64,000 nt of DNA. Source: CAYNJY01 sp964397755 (lineage in GTDB: Bacteria; Patescibacteriota; Microgenomatia; UBA10105; UBA927). Shown here piece by piece: positions 52,286 to 60,628 of the stretch. The position numbers and the translations under genes are program-made. Each line of letters starts with the position of its first letter. Position 1 is the stretch's first letter. The notes below the pieces were generated by a model. It searched no databases. It saw only the letters and a list, made by a program, of their open reading frames with translations, and was not told the origin of the DNA. The stretch spans positions 1 through 64,000 of the forward strand of contig CAYNJY010000005.1 of NCBI GenBank assembly GCA_964397755.1, given 5' to 3'.

Positions 52286-53107
52286 TCAAGTGATCAAATA
52301 CGGGTATCCGCTCCGAACCGCTCGTATCTCCCCACCTGATCCGAAGATGTGCGCTGCCCCCAAACCCAAAACCTCGATGCTTCTTTTCTCTGGGTTAACG
52401 ACGCAGGCGGTTTGTTCGTCGATGCCGAGAATCGTGGTGTCAGCCGGAAGCATCAGCCGCAATGTTTCAAACCGCTCCTTTCCCATGTAGCAGCGCCTCG
52501 TGTCGAAGTCCTCGCCTTCGGTGTTGTTCCAGTGCGGAATAATAGCAATACGAAACCCATACCCTCCGAGTACATCCAGACCTTTGATCCAATGCGGATC
52601 CTCACCAACTTTAAAAATCTCATACACCGGAAGTGCGTACGTCCCAATCGCGATTGCGGTTGCCGACCCGAGGCTCAGTACCGTACCCTTTCGGTTTGCC
52701 TCGATAAGATTTCTGTACGCTCGCGTGCCCTCGAGATGCCGGATGAGGTAGCTTGGCGAACCGGCGCCGCAGTAGAGGTAGTTTTGATCTAGGATTGCAT
52801 CAACGATCTGCGGATCATCGGTACTCTGGGAACCGTCCCTCCGCCAAGCGCGGATGCGAGTGACGGCAGGTTTGAAATTTTTTAACCGTGCTTTGAAAAA
52901 ATCTTCCATGCGCTCAGGCCAGCTAGAGACTGCGTTCACCTCGTAGCCGGTTGGTGTCTCGAGGATACCGATGCGGACAGGAGCAGCGAGGCCCGCTCGC
53001 GCCATGACGTCTTCATGGATTTTTCTGCCTGTGGGCGACATCTCTCCGGAGCCAAAAAGGACGATGAGGCCAAGAGCTCCACGCTCAAGGCCCGGCCTTG
53101 AGCTCAC
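52286..53107 (-). CDS. peptidase S51/cyanophycinase-like protein
   Basis: 273 residues. The first strand LIVLFGSGEMSPTGRK, YLYCGAGSPSYLIRHL and SLGSATAIAIGTYALPVYEI follow the type 1 glutamine amidotransferase-like fold of S51 peptidases. The nucleophile region reads GSATA rather than the usual GxSAGA, so activity is uncertain. GTG start overlaps the cysS stop by 4 bases, so the two are coupled. Confidence 0.6.
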   Translation of the reverse strand: MSSRPGLERGALGLIVLFGSGEMSPTGRKIHEDVMARAGLAAPVRIGILETPTGYEVNAVSSWPERMEDFFKARLKNFKPAVTRIRAWRRDGSQSTDDPQIVDAILDQNYLYCGAGSPSYLIRHLEGTRAYRNLIEANRKGTVLSLGSATAIAIGTYALPVYEIFKVGEDPHWIKGLDVLGGYGFRIAIIPHWNNTEGEDFDTRRCYMGKERFETLRLMLPADTTILGIDEQTACVVNPEKRSIEVLGLGAAHIFGSGGEIRAVRSGYPYLIT

Positions 53108-54555
53108 AGCTCGGGAGTCAAAATGGTCTTTTTTTTTACGCGGTAGCCTGTCGGCGTATCCTCCACCATGTACCCTTTTGCCTCAATTGTTTTCCTCACT
53201 TCATCCGCATCAGCAAACTTCTGTTCCTTCCGTAGCGCTTCCCTCCTATCGAGAAGTTCTTGTATATCTTCTGGAATTGAAGCCGTTTGCCGTTTGCCGT
53301 TTGCCGTTTGCCGTATCTGCAACCCCAATACCTCATCAAAATCCATAAGAAGATCGTATTTGTCCTGCGAGGGAATGTTGGACTTGACGACCTCCCACGC
53401 TACTGCCAAGGCCTGGGGCGTGTTGAGATCGTTAGTCAATGCATCATCAAATTCTTGTCGGTACGCACTAACCTTCTTGAGTTTTTCTTGCGATAATGCC
53501 GTTCTCTTCAAATTTGAAATTTGAAATTTGAAATTTGAAATTTGCGAACGCAGCTCTTCAAGACTTCTTTGTGCGTTCGCGAGGGCTTCCCATGTAAAAT
53601 TAAGCTGCGAGCGGTAGTGGGCTGTCATATAAAAATAACGAAGCGCCAACGGATCGAAGTTCTTCAACTGGACATCGTCAATCGTGATGTAGTTGCCGAT
53701 ACTTTTACTCATTTTCTCGCTACTAACAACGAGAAAGTTGTGGTGCACCCAGAAGCGCACGAAGGGGCGACCGGTGGCTGCCTCGCTCTGGGCGATTTCA
53801 TTCGGATGATGAATCGGCAGGTGGTCTATGCCGCCGGTGTGGATATCAATGGTTTCACCTAAATACTTCATCGCCATCGCCGAACATTCGATGTGCCAGC
53901 CGGGGAAACCGTCACCCCACGGGCTGTCCCAGTGCATCGTGTGGCTAGCGAATCTGCCGACACGCTTAAACCAAAGGGCGAAATCCGCCGGGTGCTTCTT
54001 GTGTTCTCCAGATTTGACATTCCTGCGCACGGCAACCTTTTTCTCGCTAAGTTTTTGGCCAAAAAGCGATACGTACTTTGGGAACTTCCTGATATCAAAA
54101 TACACCGCCTCGGGAGTGTCGTAGGCGACGCCCTTCTTCATGAGTGTTTGAATGAGCTCGATTTGTTCGGCAATATGCTCTGTTGCGCGGCAGACGATCG
54201 TCGGCCGAAGAATATTAAGTTTGTCCATCGAGTCGTAGAAGTGTTTGGTAAAAAACTCCGCCACTTCCCACACCGTTTTCCCGGCTTTCTTGGCTCCCTT
54301 TTCAAGTTTATCTTCTCCCTCATCACTATCGGAGACTAGGTGACCAACGTCAGTGACGTTCTGAACGTGAGTAACCTCGTACCCAAATCGTGTGAGCACT
54401 CGTCGGAGAATATCATCGCCGACATATTTCCTGCCATGGCCGATATGGGCGTAGTCATAGACCGTCATGCCGCAGGTATAGAGCCCGACCTTCGGCGGCT
54501 GAACGGGCTTAAAATCCTCGACCCTTTTTGTGAAGGAATTATAGAGCCTGAGCAT
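53104..54555 (-). CDS. cysS: cysteinyl-tRNA synthetase
   Basis: About 483 residues from MLRLYNSFTKRVEDF. Zinc Cys in LYTCGMTVYDYAHIGHGR with a HIGH-type motif, PGWHIECSAMAMKYLG, and KMSKS in SSEKMSKSIGNYITID. Two in-frame repeat insertions lie in the C-terminal half: five copies of a heptamer (53510-53544) encode SNFKFQISNL and four copies (53287-53314) encode QTANGKRQTA. Both sit in linkers of the DALR/C-terminal region. Confidence 0.95.
   Translation of the reverse strand: MLRLYNSFTKRVEDFKPVQPPKVGLYTCGMTVYDYAHIGHGRKYVGDDILRRVLTRFGYEVTHVQNVTDVGHLVSDSDEGEDKLEKGAKKAGKTVWEVAEFFTKHFYDSMDKLNILRPTIVCRATEHIAEQIELIQTLMKKGVAYDTPEAVYFDIRKFPKYVSLFGQKLSEKKVAVRRNVKSGEHKKHPADFALWFKRVGRFASHTMHWDSPWGDGFPGWHIECSAMAMKYLGETIDIHTGGIDHLPIHHPNEIAQSEAATGRPFVRFWVHHNFLVVSSEKMSKSIGNYITIDDVQLKNFDPLALRYFYMTAHYRSQLNFTWEALANAQRSLEELRSQISNFKFQISNLKRTALSQEKLKKVSAYRQEFDDALTNDLNTPQALAVAWEVVKSNIPSQDKYDLLMDFDEVLGLQIRQTANGKRQTASIPEDIQELLDRREALRKEQKFADADEVRKTIEAKGYMVEDTPTGYRVKKKTILTPEL
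53287..53314. repeat. four exact heptamers (ttgccgt) in cysS
   Basis: Four identical 7-base units in phase, translated in the linker near the CysRS C-terminus. Confidence 0.9.
53510..53544. repeat. five exact heptamers (aaatttg) in cysS
   Basis: Five identical 7-base units, 35 bases, in frame in cysS. The perfect copies suggest recent expansion. Confidence 0.9.
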
Positions 54556-54563
54556 GATTCGTA

Positions 54564-56132
54564 TTATCGCACATCCGCAGGCACTGTGTAGCGGTAGAGG
54601 TCGTTTACCGTTTGCCACTGGGCATCGCTGATTGAAACGAGTTTGCTCTTTTTCACATACACGCAGGTTGGTTTGCCGCTTGAGGTGAGCCGAACATAGT
54701 TCCCCACTTCGTCGGTCGGCAATGATTGTTGATCGTTGCTGTCGCCTTGGCACTTTCCGTAATAGAAATCAGGCGGATTATTTTGGAACATCTCCAGGCG
54801 CGCTTCTCGGTACCGTGCAATCTGGGGCATAAATGACGTATACCAACTAAAACGGTACGGCGAGAGACGCTGGGCTTGCCAGTAGATAAGGTCGTCCCAT
54901 TCATCGAGAAACAGCGTATCTCCTGGGTTCGATAAAGTTTTTATCACGTCTCCGATGACGTGGACGTGACCGTAATTTGTCGTAAACTCTGTCTGCCGAT
55001 CCACGCGTTCCCAGAGGTACGACTGATGTGAAGCGATGGCATAGACTGCGATCCCAACAAAACAAGCCGAGAGTCCCGATGCCAACACCTTCCTCTTCTC
55101 TTGCCAAAGGTGAGACAGCTCAAAAAGAACCACCGCTATGAGAAGAGCGTACCACTGGATATGGTGAAACTGCGCGTAGTAGAGCTTCCCCGGCACTCCC
55201 GGCCGGATGTTCGCAAGTCCCAGAACGAAAACGGAAAGGAGGACACTGCTCCAACGGCGATTCGTTCCTCGATACCAAAGGACGATGAGAAAAATGACGG
55301 AAAGCCCGGCTTCTATGGTATGAAAAAGATTCCACTCGCCAGAACCAAAGAGGAGAAAGAGTGGGTAGAAAAAAACAGTGATAAGCCCTTCCCCAAAAAG
55401 ATTCTGCCCCCCGATTTCCGAAGCGGCAACAACCTGCCGATTGACGGTTACGACATTGTACCAATAATCCGCGATGCGAAAACGCGCAATGCTTGCAGTG
55501 GAAAGAGCAAGAAAAAGTAAGAGTGCTGCCTTTGCCCACGCATGGTTTCGATTGCGCCAAAGGAGAACAGCGAGGAGAAACAGTGCGAGCGGCACGTAGG
55601 GCTCGCGGGCAAAAACCACGAACCATGACGCGGCCGCTGCAACGAGGAACTCCATGCGATACACTTTTTTGTTGCCGCGTGACAGCCATTCAAGCCCCAC
55701 GAGATAGACAAGCGGATAGACGATCAGCGATTCGGCGAGAAACCGGTCGCCAAAGATAAATCCTTTCGTCGTCTCATAGAGGAGTGAAAAGGCAAAGCCG
55801 ACCAGTCCGAAGCGAAGAGTGAGAAACACGTTTGCGGCAAGCGAGGCGTAAATCATAAACATCCGGTGTCGATAGATAAGGAGGTAGATCGAGTCCGGCT
55901 TGTTCAGATATTGGACCACGGCAGAGAGGTACGCCATGAGCGGCTGGTGATTGAAAAAGATTTCGGAATAAAGTTTTTTCCCCGATCCGATGAAGTAGCC
56001 GGCGACGTAGTTAAAGCAGTCGTCAAAGCACCCGAATGCCCCGACGCGATCGCGATAGATGCTCCGAAGAAATACCCAGAGAACCAAAAGGGGCACGAGG
56101 AGCAAGACGTGAAGTTTTGAAATCTGCATCAT
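54564..56132 (-). CDS. polytopic membrane protein, glycosyltransferase-39-like
   Basis: About 522 residues with roughly ten helices. The early loop GYFIGSGKKLYSEIFFNHQP and LAESLIVYPLVYLVGLEWL resemble lipid-sugar dependent membrane glycosyltransferases (GT39/PMT-like, ArnT-like). An acidic residue pair sits in the first loop (CFDDCFNY). The C-terminal extracellular part contains YYGKCQGDSND. Substrate unknown. Eight bases before cysS. Confidence 0.65.
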   Translation of the reverse strand: MMQISKLHVLLLVPLLVLWVFLRSIYRDRVGAFGCFDDCFNYVAGYFIGSGKKLYSEIFFNHQPLMAYLSAVVQYLNKPDSIYLLIYRHRMFMIYASLAANVFLTLRFGLVGFAFSLLYETTKGFIFGDRFLAESLIVYPLVYLVGLEWLSRGNKKVYRMEFLVAAAASWFVVFAREPYVPLALFLLAVLLWRNRNHAWAKAALLLFLALSTASIARFRIADYWYNVVTVNRQVVAASEIGGQNLFGEGLITVFFYPLFLLFGSGEWNLFHTIEAGLSVIFLIVLWYRGTNRRWSSVLLSVFVLGLANIRPGVPGKLYYAQFHHIQWYALLIAVVLFELSHLWQEKRKVLASGLSACFVGIAVYAIASHQSYLWERVDRQTEFTTNYGHVHVIGDVIKTLSNPGDTLFLDEWDDLIYWQAQRLSPYRFSWYTSFMPQIARYREARLEMFQNNPPDFYYGKCQGDSNDQQSLPTDEVGNYVRLTSSGKPTCVYVKKSKLVSISDAQWQTVNDLYRYTVPADVR

Positions 56133-56134
56133 GG

Positions 56135-56599
56135 TCAGTCTTGCCGAACGTTTCGGCTCATCTCGGCTGACGCGCGCTTGGCTTTGATGCCGTAGAGATC
56201 GCCCCGCGGCCGCCTGCGACCGGTATTGGGAAGCTGCTGCTTGGCTGACTGCGCTTGCTGCTGGGCTTGTTGCTGGTTTTTTTGTTCGACCTCCGCCTGG
56301 ATCCGCTCCCAAACAGACGGCTCTTTGGGTTTTGGTCGGACGCCGGCGATATATTCAAGGGCGGCTCGCGCGATCTCTCGTTTCGCTTTCTCGCCCTTTG
56401 CTTCGCCAAAAGCATCCAGAGGGGTTTTCTCTGTAGGCTTTCCGGCGGTCTGGGATCCTTGAATTTTCTTGCTCGATGACCCTCCAAGGCTTTCCAGTGC
56501 TTTTCCGGCAACGTCACCAGGAATTTTGGCCGTCTCTGTGACGACCTTTTTGCCAATTTCACCGAGCTCTTCGGTTACGTGCCCGAGGATACTTGTCAT
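56135..56599 (-). CDS. hypothetical protein with Gln-rich linker
   Basis: About 154 residues from MTSILGHVTEELGEIGKKVV. An amphipathic N-terminal region, a charged Lys/Glu middle (FGEAKGEKAKREIARAALEY) and a run of Gln/Ala (QKNQQQAQQQAQSAKQQLP) lead to a basic tail GDLYGIKAKRASAEM. Likely mostly disordered or coiled coil. Start overlaps the DUF59 stop (ATGA). Confidence 0.6.
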   Translation of the reverse strand: MTSILGHVTEELGEIGKKVVTETAKIPGDVAGKALESLGGSSSKKIQGSQTAGKPTEKTPLDAFGEAKGEKAKREIARAALEYIAGVRPKPKEPSVWERIQAEVEQKNQQQAQQQAQSAKQQLPNTGRRRPRGDLYGIKAKRASAEMSRNVRQD

Positions 56600-56901
56600 A
56601 GGAATCCGAGCTGTCGCTTTGCTTCCTCGCTCATCCTCTCTGTATTCCATGGCGGCTCGAAGGTCAGCTCGACATCCACACGCGTGACGCCTTTGAGCTT
56701 GCCGACTTCTGTCTTTATGGGATCGGAAATGAGATTAAAGAGCGGACAGCCGATGGTCGTGAGCGTCATAAGAATTGTGACCGACCCAGTCTTTTCGTCG
56801 ATCGATACGTCGTAGATAAGTCCGAGGTCCCACAGCGACACGCCGATCTCCGGATCGGGAATCTGCTTAAGAACTTTCTCCACTTGCTGTTTGGTAACCA
56901 T
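56596..56901 (-). CDS. DUF59/MIP18 family metal-sulfur cluster assembly protein
   Basis: About 101 residues from MVTKQQVEKVLKQIPDPEIG. Family segments VSLWDLGLIYDVSID and the Cys-bearing TLTTIGCPLFNLI match SufT/PaaD-like proteins that help load Fe-S clusters. The second half VELTFEPPWNTERMSEEAK is typical. Confidence 0.88.
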   Translation of the reverse strand: MVTKQQVEKVLKQIPDPEIGVSLWDLGLIYDVSIDEKTGSVTILMTLTTIGCPLFNLISDPIKTEVGKLKGVTRVDVELTFEPPWNTERMSEEAKRQLGFL

Positions 56902-56910
56902 ATGGATAAA

Positions 56911-57001
56911 TCCAAATGACAAATTTCAAATGTCAAATCAAACTCAAAGTTCAAAATCCAAAATTTCCATTGGGCATTGGAAATTTGACATTTGACATTG
57001 G
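56911..57001. repeat. 13-unit imperfect heptamer array
   Basis: 91 bases divide without slippage into 13 units (tccaaat, gacaaat, ttcaaat, gtcaaat, caaactc, aaagttc, aaaatcc, aaaattt, ccattgg, gcattgg, aaatttg, acatttg, acattgg). The second half is roughly complementary to the first. It occupies the whole gap between recR and the DUF59 gene. Confidence 0.85.
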
Positions 57002-57006
57002 TTTTA

Positions 57007-57642
57007 TCAGTATTCCCTCCTCCCCTCCAGCGCACTCGTTAATGTAATCACGTCCGCGTACTCAATATCCGCCCCAACCGGCAATCCATGAGCTAACCTT
57101 GTTAATTTTATTTCTTTTGAGATTTGAGATTTGAGATTTGAGATTTGTTTTTGGATATACATGGCCGTCGCCTCCCCTTCCATCGTCGGATTTGTGGCAA
57201 GGATGACTTCCTTAATAGGAGCTTGCCCTGAGCTTTGCCGAAGGGTGATACGTTTCAGAAGGTCGGCGATATAGATTTCATCGGGCCCGATATTATTTAA
57301 GGGGTCAATAGCACCATGCAAGACATGGTAAAGCCCGTTGTATTTGCCGGTCCTTTCGATAGACAGAACATCCGTCGGTTGCTCGAGCACACAAATCATG
57401 GTCTGATTCCTCCCCGGATTACTGCAAATGCTACAGGGATCCGCTTCGGCCACGTTTTTACAGAGCGAGCAGAGAACGGTATTGCTTTTCAAGCCCGTGA
57501 GGTGACCGGCAAAGCTAGCCAGTTCCTCCTGCGGCACGTGGAGGAGATAAAACGCAAGCCGCTGCGCCGTTTTGGGGCCGATACCGGGGAGGCGCTCGAA
57601 AGACTCAATCAGGCGAGATAGAGCTTTGGGAAGAAGGGACAT
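57007..57642 (-). CDS. recR: recombination mediator RecR
   Basis: 211 residues. HhH part (LPGIGPKTAQRLAFYLL), Cys4 zinc finger (CSLCKN and CSICSNPGRN), TOPRIM (MICVLEQPTDVLSIERTG) and the C-terminal RLAHGLPVGADIEYAD. Works with RecO/RecF in gap repair. Contains two repeat-derived insertions: RQSSGQA (57221-57244) and SNLKSQIS, encoded by four heptamers (57119-57146). A TATAAT box (57648-57653) lies 5 bases before the ATG. Confidence 0.95.
   Translation of the reverse strand: MSLLPKALSRLIESFERLPGIGPKTAQRLAFYLLHVPQEELASFAGHLTGLKSNTVLCSLCKNVAEADPCSICSNPGRNQTMICVLEQPTDVLSIERTGKYNGLYHVLHGAIDPLNNIGPDEIYIADLLKRITLRQSSGQAPIKEVILATNPTMEGEATAMYIQKQISNLKSQISKEIKLTRLAHGLPVGADIEYADVITLTSALEGRREY
57119..57146. 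repeat. four exact heptamers (gagattt) in recR
   Basis: Four identical 7-base units in frame in recR, between the conserved MYIQKQ and KLTRLAHG. Confidence 0.9.
57221..57244. repeat. SSGQA-type dispersed repeat in recR
   Basis: gcttgccctgagctttgccg plus gaag-like end; on the minus strand it encodes RQSSGQA. The same element appears at 59553-59575. Confidence 0.7.
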
Positions 57643-57647
57643 ACCTC

Positions 57648-57653
57648 ATTATA
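57648..57653 (-). promoter_or_regulatory. -10 box TATAAT of recR
   Basis: Consensus -10 five bases before the recR ATG (gaggt between). No clear -35. Confidence 0.55.
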
Positions 57654-57758
57654 GACAGTAAGACGGCAAGACTGTAAGACAGTAAGAATAAGAATAGCGA
57701 AGTCAACTATCTTACGTTCTTATCGTCTAACTGTCTTACCGTCTCATTATCTTACTGT
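57653..57758. repeat. paired period-8 arrays forming a large hairpin
   Basis: Left array of agacagta-type octamers (57653-57692) and right array of cttactgt-type octamers (57711-57758) are complementary in bulk. The right array encodes the last residues of prs (QKTVR). Possible terminator-like structure between prs and recR promoter. Confidence 0.75.
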
Positions 57759-58661
57759 CTTCTGGATAGCCTCCGCAAGGAGTGGTGCGACGGAGATAAC
57801 GGTGAGCTTATCGAACCGTTTTTCTGGGGGAATTGCAATCGTGTCGGTCACCACGACCCGGTCAATCGCACTTTTCTCGAGGGACGTACTCGCCTCGCCG
57901 GCCAGCACCGCATGGGTTGCGAGAAAATAAATATGCCCTGCTCCGTTTTTTTTCAGGAACTCACTGGTTTTGATCGCGGTCGCACCGGTATTGATGATGT
58001 CGTCATAAATGACCACATCACGACCCTTCACCGACTCGGAGATTCCTGTGACCGTCACCTGCCCGCTTGCCCGGTCCCGCTGTTTTTCCAAATAGACAAT
58101 CGGGAGATCCGCGGATCGTGCGAACCTTTCGGATCGGGCTTTCCCGCCCATGTCCGGCGAGGCAACAATCATCGTGTCTTTTTTCCCTTGTGCGAGAAGT
58201 TCTTGGGCGAAAAGATGGTGCGTTGAAATCTCGGCAAGAGGAATATGAAAATACGGGATGATGCTTTCTGAATGAAGCTCTACCGTTATGACTGCATCAA
58301 ACCCTGCGGCCTCGATAAATGTGGCAACGAGCTGGGCGGATATTGCTTCGCCTTTGCGAAAGCCTTTGTCCTGTTTGCTATACCCCATCCACGGCATGAC
58401 AGCCGTAACGTGGGCGGCTTTGAGCCCTTTGAGTGCCTGCCCCATGAGGCAAAGCTCCACGAGGAATTGATCTGCAACGATCGAGAGCGACTGGATGACA
58501 AAGACATGTTTTCCTTCGACGTCCTCTTTAATCCACACGCGACATTCATTGTCGGTAAAACGTGTGATTTCGATGTTCCCGAGGGAAGTTTTGAGGTGTT
58601 GCGCTACAGAGCGTGCAAGCGGTTCATTAGAGGTTCCGGACAAAAGCATGGGCGGCTGCAT
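57747..58661 (-). CDS. prs: ribose-phosphate pyrophosphokinase
   Basis: 304 residues. Makes PRPP from ribose 5-phosphate and ATP. MPWMGYSKQDKGFRKGEAIS, the catalytic-loop/flag region, and the PRPP-binding DVVIYDDIINTGATAIKT are present. Feeds nucleotide and histidine synthesis. C-terminus lies in the octamer repeat. Confidence 0.93.
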   Translation of the reverse strand: MQPPMLLSGTSNEPLARSVAQHLKTSLGNIEITRFTDNECRVWIKEDVEGKHVFVIQSLSIVADQFLVELCLMGQALKGLKAAHVTAVMPWMGYSKQDKGFRKGEAISAQLVATFIEAAGFDAVITVELHSESIIPYFHIPLAEISTHHLFAQELLAQGKKDTMIVASPDMGGKARSERFARSADLPIVYLEKQRDRASGQVTVTGISESVKGRDVVIYDDIINTGATAIKTSEFLKKNGAGHIYFLATHAVLAGEASTSLEKSAIDRVVVTDTIAIPPEKRFDKLTVISVAPLLAEAIQKTVR

Positions 58662-58667
58662 GGAATG

Positions 58668-58695
58668 ATTGTACGCGCTTGTGTGCAGATTTTCA
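58668..58695 (-). promoter_or_regulatory. prs promoter TTGAAA-N16-TACAAT
   Basis: -10 six bases before the prs ATG, 16-base spacer; leaderless. Confidence 0.65.
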
Positions 58696-58703
58696 ACGAC
58701 ACG

Positions 58704-59399
58704 TCAGTTGAGTCCCAGGAACGCACCGATTGCGGGGTCTTTGAGGGAACGGACAATCAGATCCGGCTTCTCGTCTTTGGGGATTTCACTGTTTCTCTGG
58801 CCCGTTAAAATCAAAATAATGTTTGCTCCGATTGCTTTGGCACATCGCACATCATGAATAGTGTCGCCAATGATAGTAATCTGCCGTGGTGCAAAATCTT
58901 TTTTGAAAAATATCTTACCCTTGGGAAATGCCAAACCTGCAAGCTCAATCCGATTTTTGGCTTCTTCGCCAAAAAGCCCGAAACGGAAAAACGTATCGAG
59001 TCCTGCACGCTTTAACTTCCACCACGCAATGGCCTCCACATTTCCGGTAATGACCCCGAGGGAGATATCCTCACGCTGCTCTAGCCGACCGAGGAGCTCC
59101 TGAGCGCCTTCCGCCTCTTCATAGAGGGGATTATGTAAGTTAAAATATTCCGATGCATGGATACTAAAGAGTGGAAACTTTTCTTCATAGACAGCTCGGG
59201 TGATCCCCCTATCCTTCACCAGCTCCCAAATCGTCGCTCTGTCAATAAAACCGTTATACCGCATATACTCGTCGACACTCATATTCAGTTTTATCCCGAA
59301 CATCTTTTTTACCGCATAGGCGAATCTGTCTAGGGAAACTTGGGAATCTCCAATGTGGTGCGTGAGCGTGCCGTCGATATCAAAGAGAAGTAATTTCAT
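58704..59399 (-). CDS. HAD-superfamily hydrolase
   Basis: 231 residues. Motif I FDIDGTLTHH, motif II VITGNVEA, motif III Lys near KGKIFFKKD and motif IV IIGDTIHDVRCAKAIG. A small cap insertion follows motif I. Phosphoglycolate phosphatase-like type; substrate unknown. ATGA overlap with the aminotransferase gene. Confidence 0.85.
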   Translation of the reverse strand: MKLLLFDIDGTLTHHIGDSQVSLDRFAYAVKKMFGIKLNMSVDEYMRYNGFIDRATIWELVKDRGITRAVYEEKFPLFSIHASEYFNLHNPLYEEAEGAQELLGRLEQREDISLGVITGNVEAIAWWKLKRAGLDTFFRFGLFGEEAKNRIELAGLAFPKGKIFFKKDFAPRQITIIGDTIHDVRCAKAIGANIILILTGQRNSEIPKDEKPDLIVRSLKDPAIGAFLGLN

Positions 59400-60628
59400 C
59401 CTCGGAGTTTGTAAGCTTGCAGAGCCTTCTCAAGTAGCGCGAGACACCGAGTGAGGGCCTTGGTATTAAGGACATAGGCGATACGGACTTCGTTTTTCCC
59501 AAGGCCGGCCGTTGCATAAAATCCAGAAGCAGGTGCAAGCATCACGGTTTCAGCTTGTCCTGAGCTTGCCGAAGGATCGCGAAAATCTGTCAGAAGCCAC
59601 CTGCAGAAATCTTCGCTGTCGGCAACCGGGAGTCCGGCGATTATGTAAAACGCGCCTTCCGGCTTGGGAATGACGACTCCTGAAATTTTTTTGAGTCCTG
59701 CATACAAAAGTTTGCGGCGTGCGTCAAACTCGTCATGGGTTGTTCGCAGCCATGAGGCTGGCACCCGGGTCAAGGCTGCGGCAATTGCCTGATCTACAAG
59801 TCCCGCTCCGAGCCGCGCCTGACCAAGTTTAGCAACCCCAGCAATAATTTCAGAGTTCAAGGAAACAATCACCCCCACGCGGATGCCGCACAGCATGTAG
59901 CGCTTGGACATGCTGTCAAGGACAATGGCTTGCTGGGGAATCGCCTTCATATAGGAAAACAAAGAGGTTTGTTTTCGGCCGTCATAGGTGTACTCGCGGT
60001 AAACCTCATCTGCTAAAAGAAAAAGATTATGTTTTTTGGCAAGCCCAACGAGCATATCTATCTCCTCTTTGGTATAGACGGTACCGGTGGGGTTACCGGG
60101 GCTGCAGTACAAAATAGCCCGCGTTTTTTTGGTAATCCGCTTTTCAATTTCTTTTTGTGACGGAAGGTGAAAACCGCTGTCTATCGTTGTTCTAACCGGA
60201 ACCAACCGCACTCCGGTGTTGACGGCATATGAGTTATAGTTTGCGTAAAACGGCTCAAAGACCAATACTTCCTCGCCCGGGTTTGCCACGGCAAAAAGCG
60301 CCCAGGCAATGGCTTCCGACCCTCCGGTGGTGGTTTGGATGTGCGGTATTTCAATAAAGGGAAAGCCAATTTTGTGGTAGTAACGCGTGAGTGCTTCCAA
60401 AAATGCGGGATCTCCCTGCGAAAGACTGTAGCCGATGGTTGGCAACTTCCAGTTACGAAGTACATCGGTCATGACAGCCGGCGTTTCAATATCCGGATCG
60501 CCGATGTTAAGATGATAAACCTTGACTCCCTGCTGTTTGGCTTTCAATGCTAAGGGGACTAGCTTACGGATAGGAGAAGCGGGAACCCCAAGCAGACGAT
60601 CAGAAACCTTTACTACGAACGTTCTCAT
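59396..60628 (-). CDS. class I/II aminotransferase (aspartate aminotransferase-like)
   Basis: About 410 residues from MRTFVVKVSDRLLGVPAS. Motifs YHLNIGDPDIETP, SPGNPTGTVYTKEE, LADEVYREYTYDG and the PLP-Lys SMSKRYMLCGIRVG. Near the C-terminus the residues SASSGQAETV come from the dispersed repeat at 59553-59575. ATGA overlap with the CBS gene suggests a link to sulfur amino acids. Confidence 0.87.
   Translation of the reverse strand: MRTFVVKVSDRLLGVPASPIRKLVPLALKAKQQGVKVYHLNIGDPDIETPAVMTDVLRNWKLPTIGYSLSQGDPAFLEALTRYYHKIGFPFIEIPHIQTTTGGSEAIAWALFAVANPGEEVLVFEPFYANYNSYAVNTGVRLVPVRTTIDSGFHLPSQKEIEKRITKKTRAILYCSPGNPTGTVYTKEEIDMLVGLAKKHNLFLLADEVYREYTYDGRKQTSLFSYMKAIPQQAIVLDSMSKRYMLCGIRVGVIVSLNSEIIAGVAKLGQARLGAGLVDQAIAAALTRVPASWLRTTHDEFDARRKLLYAGLKKISGVVIPKPEGAFYIIAGLPVADSEDFCRWLLTDFRDPSASSGQAETVMLAPASGFYATAGLGKNEVRIAYVLNTKALTRCLALLEKALQAYKLRG
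59553..59575. repeat. SSGQA-type dispersed repeat in aminotransferase gene
   Basis: Minus-strand reading ccttcggcaagctcaggaca encodes PSASSGQ in frame. Near-identical to the element in recR at 57221. Confidence 0.75.
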
